NCBI GenBank assembly: GCA_947627635.1
Contig: CANQWT010000005.1
Location: 1-36,924 of the forward strand
Origin: an uncultured Bacilli bacterium
Lineage (GTDB): Bacteria > Bacillota_I > Bacilli_A > RF39 > UBA660
Direction: 5' to 3'
DNA: 36,924 bases
The notes below the pieces were generated by a model. That model searched no databases. It was not told where the DNA came from and saw only the letters and a program-made list of their open reading frames with translations. The first letter of the stretch is position 1. Each line of letters starts with the position of its first letter. This document shows, in pieces, positions 7,482 through 16,300 of this stretch. Made by a program: the position numbers and the translations under genes.

Positions 7482-8708
7482 TTAGACTAAAGTAAAAATA
7501 AAATATTTTTTCTTACCACGACGAATAACAAAATAAGTTCCATCAATGGCTTTATCTTGACTTAAAAGTTCAGTATCATCTTGCCATTTTTTACCATTTA
7601 CACTGATGCTTCCTGCACCAATGAACTCTCTTGCTTCTCTTTTACTACTACAAACTCCAGTAGTAACAAGAGCATCAAGTAATGATATGTCCTCTTCTAT
7701 TTTGTATTGTGTAACTCCTTTAAAAGCTTCTTCAACTTCTTTTTTAGTAAAGTTTTCTATTTCGCCCTTAAATAATTTTACGCTAATCTCTTTAGCTTCT
7801 TGGTAAGCCTCTTGTCCATGCAGAAAAGTAATCACTTCTTTCGCTAAAGCTTCATGGGCAAGACGTTTTTCAGGTTCTTTCTTTGTACTTTCTTCTAAAG
7901 CTTCTATTTCTTCTTTCGTTAAGAATGTTAAGAACTTCAAGTAATCAATGACCTTATCGTCCTCAGCATTGATTAGAAATTGATAAAGTTCATAAGGAGT
8001 TGTTTTTTCTTTGTCTAACCAAATTGCTCCTCCCTCACTTTTACCAAACTTAGTTCCGTCACTTTTAGTTAGAAGTGGCATCGTAAAACCATAAGCTTCT
8101 TGTCCTGTTTTCTTTCGAATTAAATCAATTCCTGCAGTAATATTACCCCATTGGTCTTGTCCTGCGACTTGAAGTGTACAGTTTTCTTTTTCATAAAGGT
8201 GTAAGAAGTCAAGTGCTTGCAGTAACATATAAGAAAACTCTGTATAAGTAATTCCACTATCTAATCTTCTTCGTACAATATCTTTATCCAACATATAGTT
8301 GATATTAAAATATTTTCCATAATCTCTTAAAAAGTCTGTCACACAAATTTCTTTAATCCAGTCATTATTGTTAACAACTTTGAAACCAAAAAGGTCTTCA
8401 GCTTGCTTTTTTAAACATTGAAAATTATGTTCTACTTCTTCTTTGGTAATCATCGGACGTTCACTTGTAGGCTTAGGGTCTCCTATTAAACCTGTTCCAC
8501 CTCCGATTAAAAGAATAGGATTATGCCCCGCATCTTTTAGTCTTTTGGAAATCAGAAAAGAAGAGAAATGACCAATGTGCATGCTGTCACCTGTTGGGTC
8601 TGTTCCAATATAAAAAGTAAGACCTCCTTGATTGATTTTTTCTTCAATTTCTGGACTTGATACATCTTTAATCAGTCCACGCCATTTTAATTCTTCAAAT
8701 ACTGTCAT
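7482..8708 (-). CDS. tyrS: tyrosyl-tRNA synthetase
   Basis: A 408-residue class I synthetase that charges tRNA-Tyr. The HIGH motif is at residues 44-47 (in DSMHIGHF), the KMSKS-equivalent is KFGKS at 220-224, and a C-terminal S4 RNA-binding domain (about 342-400, CSSKREAREFIGAGSISVNG) clamps the tRNA. Length fits bacterial TyrRS. AAAGGAG lies about 9 bases before the ATG, in the 14-base gap after the aminopeptidase gene. It is controlled by the T-box leader upstream of that gene, whose apparent specifier codon is UAC (Tyr). Confidence 0.97.
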   Translation of the reverse strand: MTVFEELKWRGLIKDVSSPEIEEKINQGGLTFYIGTDPTGDSMHIGHFSSFLISKRLKDAGHNPILLIGGGTGLIGDPKPTSERPMITKEEVEHNFQCLKKQAEDLFGFKVVNNNDWIKEICVTDFLRDYGKYFNINYMLDKDIVRRRLDSGITYTEFSYMLLQALDFLHLYEKENCTLQVAGQDQWGNITAGIDLIRKKTGQEAYGFTMPLLTKSDGTKFGKSEGGAIWLDKEKTTPYELYQFLINAEDDKVIDYLKFLTFLTKEEIEALEESTKKEPEKRLAHEALAKEVITFLHGQEAYQEAKEISVKLFKGEIENFTKKEVEEAFKGVTQYKIEEDISLLDALVTTGVCSSKREAREFIGAGSISVNGKKWQDDTELLSQDKAIDGTYFVIRRGKKKYFIFTLV

Positions 8709-8722
8709 CTAAAATACTCCTT

Positions 8723-9928
8723 TCACTCGATTACTAAGTTTCCATCTTTCATAATTGGAACTTGTCTTCCATCTTTCGTTGTCCCAATAATTTCCATATC
8801 ACTTGTACCAATCATAAAGTCAACATGAGTGCATGATGTATTGATACCTAATTTATAACATTCTTCTTGAGATAACTCAAGACCATTTTTTATGCATTCG
8901 TTAAAGCCACGTCCTAAAGCAAAATGACATGAAGCGTTTTCGTCATATAAAGTGTCTTGAAACAACACTTTTGAGTTGGAAATAGGAGAATTATCGTCTA
9001 CTAAAGCACACTCTCCTAAGTAATGAGCTCCCTCATCCATTTCAAAAATAGAATCCAAAACTTCCTTACCTTTCTTCGCATCCCAAAAAACAGCTCTTCC
9101 TTTTTCAAAACGAATATAAAATTCATCAATTAAAACATGATTATATAGAAGAGGTTTACTACTATAAACAATTCCTTCTGTTTTTCGATAATCAGGAGAT
9201 GCAAAGACTTCTTCACTTGGAAGGTTTACTAAATAAGAATTTTCTTTGGCACTTGTGAATAAATAAGCATCAGGAAGATAAACTGTAATATCTGTTCCTA
9301 AACTGTTCTTATAATGAAGGCTTTCTAAATTCAAGCGATTAAGAGCTTCAGCTTGTCTTCCTTTCTTTTCCATTTTTTCTTTCCAAAAAGAAATAGGGTC
9401 ATCTTGGTTATTGATATGACAAATTTCAAATACCATATCCCATAATTTCGAAGTTGCATCTTCTTCTAAAGGGAAAATTTCCTTTGCCCAAAATGGATTT
9501 GGAACTGCGAAAATACACCATGCAAGCTTAGACTGTAAATCCCGATATGTTTGAATTTGCTTTGCCATTTCTTGACTAACTTTTCCTAATTTCTTCTCAT
9601 CAACTCCATCCATAATATGAGGATAAGCTGAAGTAATAATCGCAAAAGCACTGTTTTTTAAGGCATACTCATTCATTTTACTTCTATCAAAAGAGGTATC
9701 TTTTAAACATTCTGAAGCACTTTTTGATTGAAGTAGCTCTCTTTGTCTTACAGGGTCTTTACTTTCAATATAAATATCTGTAATTCCAAGAGATGTTGCC
9801 TCTTCTACAAGAAGTTTCGTAAAATCTTCTAAATAAGGTTTTGTAACAATATAAAGTGGCTGTCCTTTTGAAACCTTTAAACAACCTTCTAAAATAAATT
9901 TTGCATACTTTCGTTTTAAATCAGTCAT
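8723..9928 (-). CDS. M29-family metallo-aminopeptidase (AmpS/PepS type)
   Basis: A 401-residue cytosolic dimetal aminopeptidase that frees N-terminal amino acids from peptides. The five expected metal ligands can be placed by motif: Glu in NLPSEEVF (near 240), Glu306 in LGECALV, His335 in NASCHFALG, and His368 and Asp370 in THVDFMIGT. Length is normal for M29. A GTG at 9994 would give 22 extra residues but lies inside the T-box antiterminator. AAGGAG at 9940-9935 supports ATG 9928 (spacing 6; ATG 9931 has only 3). It is the first gene after a tyrosine-type T-box and is followed by tyrS, so it may supply tyrosine from peptides when uncharged tRNA-Tyr builds up (inference). Confidence 0.93.
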   Translation of the reverse strand: MTDLKRKYAKFILEGCLKVSKGQPLYIVTKPYLEDFTKLLVEEATSLGITDIYIESKDPVRQRELLQSKSASECLKDTSFDRSKMNEYALKNSAFAIITSAYPHIMDGVDEKKLGKVSQEMAKQIQTYRDLQSKLAWCIFAVPNPFWAKEIFPLEEDATSKLWDMVFEICHINNQDDPISFWKEKMEKKGRQAEALNRLNLESLHYKNSLGTDITVYLPDAYLFTSAKENSYLVNLPSEEVFASPDYRKTEGIVYSSKPLLYNHVLIDEFYIRFEKGRAVFWDAKKGKEVLDSIFEMDEGAHYLGECALVDDNSPISNSKVLFQDTLYDENASCHFALGRGFNECIKNGLELSQEECYKLGINTSCTHVDFMIGTSDMEIIGTTKDGRQVPIMKDGNLVIE

Positions 9929-9943
9929 CATTTTCTCCTTTTC

Positions 9944-10156
9944 AAAAAAAACACGAAACAATCGACTTAAGGACGAATTGTTCCGTGGTACCACCTTACT
10001 TCAGTATATAAACTGCACTTTATCTTGTTAACGCCAAGGACGTTTCTTTATCAATGTGTTGTAATTCAAAGAAATCATTTTTTAAGTTTTCACCACCACT
10101 TAAATCTCTTATTTTAAATCAGTTCTTCTACTAGTCACATCTCACTTAAAGAATAG
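9944..10156 (-). promoter_or_regulatory. T-box riboswitch, probable tyrosine specificity
   Basis: The minus strand carries the T-box core AAGGTGGTACCACGG (9997-9983). It is followed by a terminator made of GGAACAATTCG/CGATTGTTTC and a run of eight T. The core's 3' part is shared between antiterminator and terminator. Upstream there is a stem I with AGAGA, a distal arm TTTAAGT/ACTTAAA around GGTGGTGAAA, and a K-turn-like AGTGA/GAT above the base. GATGTG/CACATT encloses the specifier loop, where TAC (10063-10061) followed by A fits tyrosine. Uncharged tRNA-Tyr would allow read-through into the aminopeptidase and tyrS. The class is certain by motif. The codon was placed by hand-folding and supported by tyrS downstream. 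Confidence 0.93.
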
Positions 10157-10161
10157 AGTTT

Positions 10162-10190
10162 ATTATGACAAACTTTTTATAATTTGTCAA
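10162..10190 (-). promoter_or_regulatory. promoter of the T-box transcript
   Basis: TTGACA (10190-10185), 17 bases, CATAAT (10167-10162) on the minus strand. A perfect inverted repeat TGACAAA/TTTGTCA (10166-10172 and 10183-10189) spans it. Confidence 0.85.
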
Positions 10191-10211
10191 TTTTCATCCA
10201 ATTTTTAAGAT

Positions 10212-10628
10212 TTATTTCTTTTCTTCTTTTTCAAGTTTTTCTAAAACTTCTGTAATGACATCAATTGCTTTAAGTCTTGCTTCTTCAGCAGTTTTTTCTA
10301 ATACAGGAGTTCCTTTTGCTACTGCATAACTTACTAATTCTTGACATTTTTTCTTGATTGCTTCTCCTTTTTTCTTGGCAATCTTTAAAGCCTTTTCTCT
10401 ATCTAAGTCTTCTAAGTCAGCTTTAATTTCATCAATTTTAGCCTCTACTTTTTCTTTAACTTCTTCAACATCAATTTCTTTAGCTTTATCCACTAGTTCA
10501 TCAAGCTTTGCTTTCAATTCTTTTCTTGTTTCACTTCCTTTTTTAGGTGCGAATAAAACTCCTAATCCTGCGCCTACTGCTGCCCCTAAGGCAAACTTTC
10601 CTAATCCACTACTCTTCTTCTTTCCCAT
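10212..10628 (-). CDS. YtxH-domain protein
   Basis: 138 residues. The N-terminus (SSGLGKFALGAAVGAGLGVLFAPKKGSETR) is the signature of the YtxH family: a glycine-rich short membrane segment, then an LFAPKKGSETR block. A long charged amphipathic helix follows. Family members are small membrane-associated proteins of unclear biochemical role, often induced by stress in Bacillus. The ATG at 10628 has AAAGGAG 10 bases upstream; the longer frame from 10676 has no site. It overlaps the ytxG-like gene by 20 bases and ends the lipoprotein operon. Confidence 0.85.
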   Translation of the reverse strand: MGKKKSSGLGKFALGAAVGAGLGVLFAPKKGSETRKELKAKLDELVDKAKEIDVEEVKEKVEAKIDEIKADLEDLDREKALKIAKKKGEAIKKKCQELVSYAVAKGTPVLEKTAEEARLKAIDVITEVLEKLEKEEKK

Positions 10629-10908
10629 CTGTATCAATCTCCTTTCCTTTTTTCTTAAATATTTTACAAATGGCATTTGAAACAGCCGTTACAACTGTAT
10701 CACTTAAAACAGAAACTTTGTCTGTAATTAAATCAATTATAGAAAAGAATCCATTTAAAGTCGTTAATTTCTTTTCAACATCATCTGCAATTCTATTGAC
10801 ATGATTTAAGGTTTCAATTGCTTTGGCAATAAAAATGATTAAAACAATTACTAAGACAATTAAAACGATATAAAGTGTAATTGGTAAAAAAGTTTGTAAA
10901 AACTCCAT
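10609..10908 (-). CDS. YtxG-like DUF948 membrane protein
   Basis: 99 residues. One N-terminal membrane helix (ITLYIVLIVLVIVLIIFIAKAI) is followed by NHVNRIADDVEKKLTTLNGFF, the pattern of DUF948 (YtxG). In B. subtilis ytxG and ytxH are neighbours near this same chromosomal region, and here they overlap, so the pairing is conserved. ATG 10908 has GAAGGTG 6 bases upstream and starts one base after the stop of the upstream acidic gene. Role unknown; an envelope-associated scaffold is plausible. Confidence 0.82.
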   Translation of the reverse strand: MEFLQTFLPITLYIVLIVLVIVLIIFIAKAIETLNHVNRIADDVEKKLTTLNGFFSIIDLITDKVSVLSDTVVTAVSNAICKIFKKKGKEIDTDGKEEE

Positions 10909-10909
10909 C

Positions 10910-11845
10910 CTATTCACCTTCCTTTTCTTCGTACATTGAATCAATTAAATCAAATAAGTTTTCTTCAACTTGTGCATCTTCCTTAATGTCTTCTTCTTTT
11001 CGTAAATCACTTCTTCTACCTGTTGCTTTTTCTTTACTGGCATCTTTATAATCTATATTATATTCTAACCCTAAATCTTCAAAATATTCCTCAGCATCGC
11101 CAACAGTCACTTTTGGTACAGTTGGAGTGTTGTCATCACTAATATCTAATAGTGCTTCTTCTGCTTCTTGTTGTGGTTCTTCATAATTACTTTCTTGTTC
11201 TTCTTTTGAAGTTAATTCTTCTTCAAAGATTTCATCATCTGTTGTCCCATAAGCTTTTGCTCTTACTGCATCTAAATCTATTTTACTATTGCTGGAATAA
11301 CTTGAAAGTCTTACTTCTTTCTTGGATACAACATCTTCTTTTTTATAATTCTTATCTAAGATACCATAGATAGGAGAAATAATTGGAGATGGAGTAAATA
11401 AAGCTTTATCTTTTTTCTTTTCAAACCCATACTCATGCATTTGAATTTCCACTTCTTGCTTTCTTCCTCCAGTATAAAGAGGTGGATGTTCTTCTCTTTG
11501 AGGTTTGATTTCTTCTTGATAAATAGGAGGCATTTTTTCTTCTTTTACGTCTAGGAATTCTTCTTCTTTCTCTTCAGGTACATTTTTTATTTCAGGCGTA
11601 TCCTCTTCTTTCACCTCAGTTAAATCAACAAAATCATCTTCATCCACAATTGGAAAAACAAAGTCTTTCTTTTCTTCGATAGCCTCTTCTACCTTTTCTT
11701 CTTTCTTATCTTCTTCCTTTGGTAAAACTATCTTTTTCGCAATAGGCTTTGGTTTTTGTTTTTCTTTAATTTTCTTTGGTTTTTCTTCTACTTCTACATA
11801 CTCTTCTTCAAAAAGAGCATTTTTAAGTTTGTCTAGTAATTTCAT
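10910..11845 (-). CDS. acidic, largely disordered protein with a conserved SPIISPIYGILDKNYK motif
   Basis: 311 residues, rich in Glu, Lys and Pro, with no signal peptide or membrane segment. The first 17 residues (MKLLDKLKNALFEEEYV) could be a short amphipathic helix, as in membrane-binding division proteins such as SepF; this is a resemblance only. The middle holds PSPIISPIYGILDKNYK (about 152-168), an ordered island in low-complexity sequence and the likely functional spot, probably a docking peptide. AGAGGTGG lies before the ATG. It sits between a lipoprotein gene (9-base gap) and ytxG/ytxH in one operon. I do not recognise its family with confidence. Confidence 0.75.
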   Translation of the reverse strand: MKLLDKLKNALFEEEYVEVEEKPKKIKEKQKPKPIAKKIVLPKEEDKKEEKVEEAIEEKKDFVFPIVDEDDFVDLTEVKEEDTPEIKNVPEEKEEEFLDVKEEKMPPIYQEEIKPQREEHPPLYTGGRKQEVEIQMHEYGFEKKKDKALFTPSPIISPIYGILDKNYKKEDVVSKKEVRLSSYSSNSKIDLDAVRAKAYGTTDDEIFEEELTSKEEQESNYEEPQQEAEEALLDISDDNTPTVPKVTVGDAEEYFEDLGLEYNIDYKDASKEKATGRRSDLRKEEDIKEDAQVEENLFDLIDSMYEEKEGE

Positions 11846-11854
11846 CTTCCACCT

Positions 11855-12529
11855 CTATTTTTTCTCTTCTTCTATTTGAATTTGGTCTTCCTCAGGCAAT
11901 TCATGTTCTGTATCAATAAATTGGTCTACTTTTAATTGATTATCAAAACTTTCAACTTCATCACCCTTAGGTTTTAAAATACTAAAAGTTTCTTCCTTAT
12001 AATGTAAGATATTTTCTCCAACTAAAGTCTCTAATACTTTTTTATTATAAGAAATTGAATTTAAGACCGTACTCATTTGGATTAAGGCTTCGTCTAAATC
12101 TTTTTCTTTAATATATGCTTCTATTTTCGCATAGTTATACATCTCTTCTACAAAGTAGTAACCATTTTCTCCAATTTGAGTAATCTCTAAATACCCTTTT
12201 TTCTTATTGTATTCTAGAGTACTAGAAAAGTAAGCATTACTATTTTCTTGAAATTCGCTCTTCTTTTTATGATAATAACTAATGACATCCACATAAAGAT
12301 AATAAGTATTTCCTTTTCCATCTTTCAAAGTCATATTATAATCGTTTTTAGCTTCTAACTTCATTCCCTTTGGTAAATAATATTTATATCCATCAAAGAT
12401 TTGATTAGAAAGGGTTATCTTCTTACTTAAAACCGTATCTAAAACGCTATCTATACTTTGATTTTGTATCACTTCACATCCTGTTGTAAGAAGGAGAATA
12501 CATAAAAGAACAGTTATTTTTATTTTCAT
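11855..12529 (-). CDS. probable lipoprotein
   Basis: 224 residues. The signal sequence MKIKITVLLCILLLTTGC ends in a lipobox-like TTGC (Cys18), so the protein is probably lipid-anchored on the outer face of the membrane. Thr rather than Leu at -3 is a slightly unusual lipobox. The mature part looks like one mixed alpha/beta domain (FDGYKYYLPKGMKLE, then YYLYVDVISYY and YYFVEEMYNYAKIEAYI) ending in an acidic tail. No known motif. It is first in the operon with the acidic protein, YtxG-like and YtxH-like genes, and has its own extended -10 promoter. Confidence 0.78.
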   Translation of the reverse strand: MKIKITVLLCILLLTTGCEVIQNQSIDSVLDTVLSKKITLSNQIFDGYKYYLPKGMKLEAKNDYNMTLKDGKGNTYYLYVDVISYYHKKKSEFQENSNAYFSSTLEYNKKKGYLEITQIGENGYYFVEEMYNYAKIEAYIKEKDLDEALIQMSTVLNSISYNKKVLETLVGENILHYKEETFSILKPKGDEVESFDNQLKVDQFIDTEHELPEEDQIQIEEEKK

Positions 12530-12549
12530 AATTCACCTACTCTTTTACC

Positions 12550-12558
12550 ATTATATCA
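12550..12558 (-). promoter_or_regulatory. extended -10 promoter of the lipoprotein operon
   Basis: TGATATAAT on the minus strand lies about 20 bases before the start codon; the -35 is weak. Near-identical to the promoter at 83-91. Confidence 0.55.
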
Positions 12559-12613
12559 AACTTTTTAAAGAATGCCTAATTTTTTTACACTTTGTTTATT
12601 TTGAAACTAGAAA

Positions 12614-12648
12614 GTTGAAAAAATAGATAGAATTTAGTCTCTATCCAT
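12614..12648 (-). terminator. terminator after the LRR gene
   Basis: ATGGATAGA and TCTATCTAT (minus strand; plus 12640-12648 and 12623-12631) form a 9-bp stem with one G-U pair. A T run follows, directly after the LRR stop codon. Confidence 0.8.
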
Positions 12649-12651
12649 TTT

Positions 12652-13350
12652 TTAATCACTAAAACTCTGATTACGATAATCATTTCTTATAATCAGTTTT
12701 TCTTTATTTTTCTGTACATATGGAGAGGTCATACTTTCACTTGGCAGATAAATTAAAGAAGAAGGTTTCATCGTATTCAAAAACTTATAATCGTAAAGAA
12801 CTGTATCTAGTAGAGATAATTTTTGTAAATTTTTAATACAATACTTCATACATTCTTGATGAATTAGAATACAACCATCTAAATTTAGTTCTTGCATATT
12901 TGGTTTATGCATAAATAATTCTAAACCAACTTCTACATCATTATATGGATATCTAAGAGAAAAACTTTCTATATTTTTATAAGTTTTAATAAAAGATAAA
13001 TCTTGATGATAACATTGTTCAAAAGCAATATTTTTAATATCACATAATTGACTTAGTTCTTCTTCTTTAATAAAAACACAATTGTGGAATTCAAGTGTTT
13101 CTAGTTGAGGAACTATTTTAGAAAGAATAGTTAAATCTTCTGGCATAACAATAGAAAGACTGACTATAACTGATTTTAATTTTTTTAAAGGAAGAAGTTC
13201 ATCAAAACTATATATTCTTTTTCCTTGGTCATCAACATTAGAAATTCGAATAGTTTCTAGGCTTTCTAAATCTTGTAATTGAAGGTCCTGTACGTTTTTA
13301 TTTTTTATGACTGAAGCATATTGTGCTAAAGTTTTATTTTGAATTTCCAT
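12652..13350 (-). CDS. leucine-rich-repeat protein, translationally coupled to the 2025-residue protein
   Basis: 232 residues with no signal peptide. It shows irregular leucine-rich repeats: LQDLESLETIRISN, LKKLKSVIVSL, VPQLETLEFHNC, KNIESFSLRYP, KPNMQELNLDGCILI and NLQKLSLLDTVLYD. These predict a curved protein-binding solenoid, probably cytoplasmic. The start is ATG 13350: a strong GGGAGGAGG lies upstream, and the ATG overlaps the giant gene's stop by one base (TAATG). A longer frame from 13380 has no ribosome site. The coupling means near-equal synthesis with the giant protein, so it is likely a partner, chaperone or immunity protein for it (inference). A terminator follows. Confidence 0.8.
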   Translation of the reverse strand: MEIQNKTLAQYASVIKNKNVQDLQLQDLESLETIRISNVDDQGKRIYSFDELLPLKKLKSVIVSLSIVMPEDLTILSKIVPQLETLEFHNCVFIKEEELSQLCDIKNIAFEQCYHQDLSFIKTYKNIESFSLRYPYNDVEVGLELFMHKPNMQELNLDGCILIHQECMKYCIKNLQKLSLLDTVLYDYKFLNTMKPSSLIYLPSESMTSPYVQKNKEKLIIRNDYRNQSFSD

Positions 13351-16300
13351 TAAATTTCCTCCTCCCTTAAATAGTCCCATAATTTTTGTAATATTTTTAA
13401 TTCTTTAATTGAATACTTTTGAGCAATTGTTCTTGCTCCATTTGAAGATGTAATATGGTTGTAATTTCCATCTTGAAGGAATGCATTAAAACTACTCATT
13501 CCTGCTCCTGGATACTTTGCATCATGAATTTGGATTACATGATTCATATCTCTGCTCATTTGTTCAAAATATTTTTTGAGTGGAAGTGCCGGTATTTTTT
13601 TCATGAGGTCTCTTGTTCCACCAGTTCTTGTAAATTCTAAATCACTACCAGTGGACATATATCTTCTAAGTGCTTTAATTCCTGCATTTCTTCCATAAAT
13701 AGAATCCATTGTTAAAATTGACCTACTTATAGTTTGTATTTCTGTATCACTTAATTTTTCAAAAGTTTCGCTTAGTTGAATTTCTCTTCCTGTTAAAGGA
13801 TAGATTTGGTCTAAGATATTCAGTTCAGTAATAGAATATTTTTTTACCAGATTCCTTGCTCCATTTGAAGATGTAATATGATTATAATTACCATCTTGAA
13901 GAAATGCTTTATAACTAGCAATTCCTGAACCATTATATTTTTGATTATGAGCTTCAATCGCTTCTAAAATGTCTTGTTGCATCACTTCAAAATAATTTCG
14001 AATTACAGATGAATCAATTTTTTGAATATTATATCGTGCATTATCTGTTCTTGTAAAGCCGACTGCCTCATTTGTTTGAAGATAACGTTTTAAAGCTCTA
14101 ATACCATAACCATATCCATGAACTGCATCTGTAATTCCAATTGCCGATAAAATTGTACTTATATCATCTTGAGTTAAAGTTGAATTTAGAGTTGATTTTA
14201 AAGAATTTGAAATATTATACTGTTTATAAATTTCATCTTCATCTGCAACATGTCGTCTTTGAAACTCTTCACTAGGTCCAAACCAATCATTTGAGAAATT
14301 GCATGATTTCCAAGTGACATCGACAGGAATAATTTGACCATCTATTTTTAAGACATTCCAAACATGTTTTTCAGCTTTTCCGTCATCGTGCCCATAACCT
14401 TTTCCTCTAACATATTCACAGTCAATATCTAAACGTTTACAAAGTTCACTATAAAGAGAAGAAAATCCTGCACAAACTAAACCTTTTTTACCAATTTCAT
14501 TATAATCTGTAATTCCCCTCAAGCTTGCAGTAATTAAATGACCATTTTTGTATTGATCAAAAGAGTGATTGTATGAAAAATGACTTGCAATTACTTCATA
14601 AAGTTGTTTTGCTCTATCATATGTTGGTAAACTTTTATCAACTCGACTTTCTAAATATTCGATTTCTCCAATAATCTTTTGCATTTCTAACCCTGTATAA
14701 GTCGTTCGATTTTGATACTTTGTACTATTGTATTTTTGTCTTAGATGACCATTTCCATCACCTAAACCATCTAATATTTGTACTTGTAATTTAGATAAAT
14801 CACTAATTTGGTTGAGCATAGTGCTTGAAATCTCTGCTGTAGAGTTAACAGTAATTTTACATCCTCCATTCTGTTGAATATGCTGATTTATGAATGGAAC
14901 ATATTGAACACCATTGGAATGACTTTCTATAGTTCCTTCATATTCTTTTACATTCTCTTTTTTAGAATTAAAAATGTCAAAAAATGCTAATTCTGGTTCA
15001 TCATCAATGGTCTCGTCTAAAGATACATGATTATCGATTTCTCCAATTTGAATTGAATTGGTAAGAGCTATATAACCTTGAATTTTTCCATATAGTTTCA
15101 TCAATTCATCAAAACTTTTTAATAAATCATCTGGAACTTGGTAATCTTGTCCTTGTTCAATTTGCGTCATAATAGTAGCAAGTCTTGGATCACTATCAAG
15201 AATAGCTGTGTATTGATTGAGTGTACTTTCCAAATCAAGTGGTGGTAAATTATTCCGTATTCTTGCTTCGTCTAAACTTAGTTTTTCTACTTCTAATCCT
15301 TGTAATTCTGCAACTCTTTTGATTTCATCGATTTCTTCTTGGGTTGCTTCATCTGTATAAAATGCTTTTGTAGCTTTTAGTGAGTGGTCCTTATTGAGCA
15401 TGAAAATTTCAGAATAAGCAGAGTATTTCTTATAATTCAATATTTCACCATTTGCTCTTAAATTGGCATCCAACGAATACTTCTCAACATATTCTGGCGA
15501 ATACAATTGACTAAATGATCCTGTTTCAAACCAATATCCACTACCTGAATTTTGCCAACTTGTTATAATACCTTCTTCTAGAGAAATAAATTTTCGAGAA
15601 AAGGAGCTTTCACTGCCTACATCCCATGAACCTGAATCTTCTGGACACAAGCTTAGAATATGATCCATATCCACTCCAAATTCATATCCAACATGACCAT
15701 ATCCAGCAAGTGGCATAACAGTATCTGTCACTAATGTTGTACATACTTTATCCATTACATTAACAGGTACAACTTTTCCTGATAGAACATGAACAAATTT
15801 TGCATTTTTTGCTTCAAAAAATTGTTTCCATCTTTTCTCATTTAATTTTGATAAATCATTCTCAATTGCCTCTAAAGTTACGTAAGCTTGTTCAATTTGA
15901 TCATAAATTTCATAAGTAATAGCATCTTGTTCTATATCAAATAACGATTGAACAGAAGCAACACAAGAAGAAGCTTTTAAATAAGCATCTTGTATTTTTG
16001 CATGTTCATCAGCAGTGAAGAAATCTGATTGAAACATATCTGCAAGGCCGTCCATAATTGCTTCAATACGTTCATGTATAAAAGTTGTATTTCCATAATA
16101 ATTATCCATGCCATTTTTCATAATATCATCATAGATTTCTTGATTCAACTGCTTCATAACGTCTTTAATAGCAAGTTGATTTTCTTCAAAAGTTAAATGG
16201 TTATCAAGACAATAATTTGTAAGCATATCTACATAGTTATCTGATTTGATTGGATAAATTTTATATTTTCCGTTTTGCTGTTTTACGGCACTACCAAAAT

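Noticed and set aside
9929-9994. 22-residue N-terminal extension of the aminopeptidase
   Set aside because: It would be read through the T-box antiterminator and terminator and does not resemble the family.
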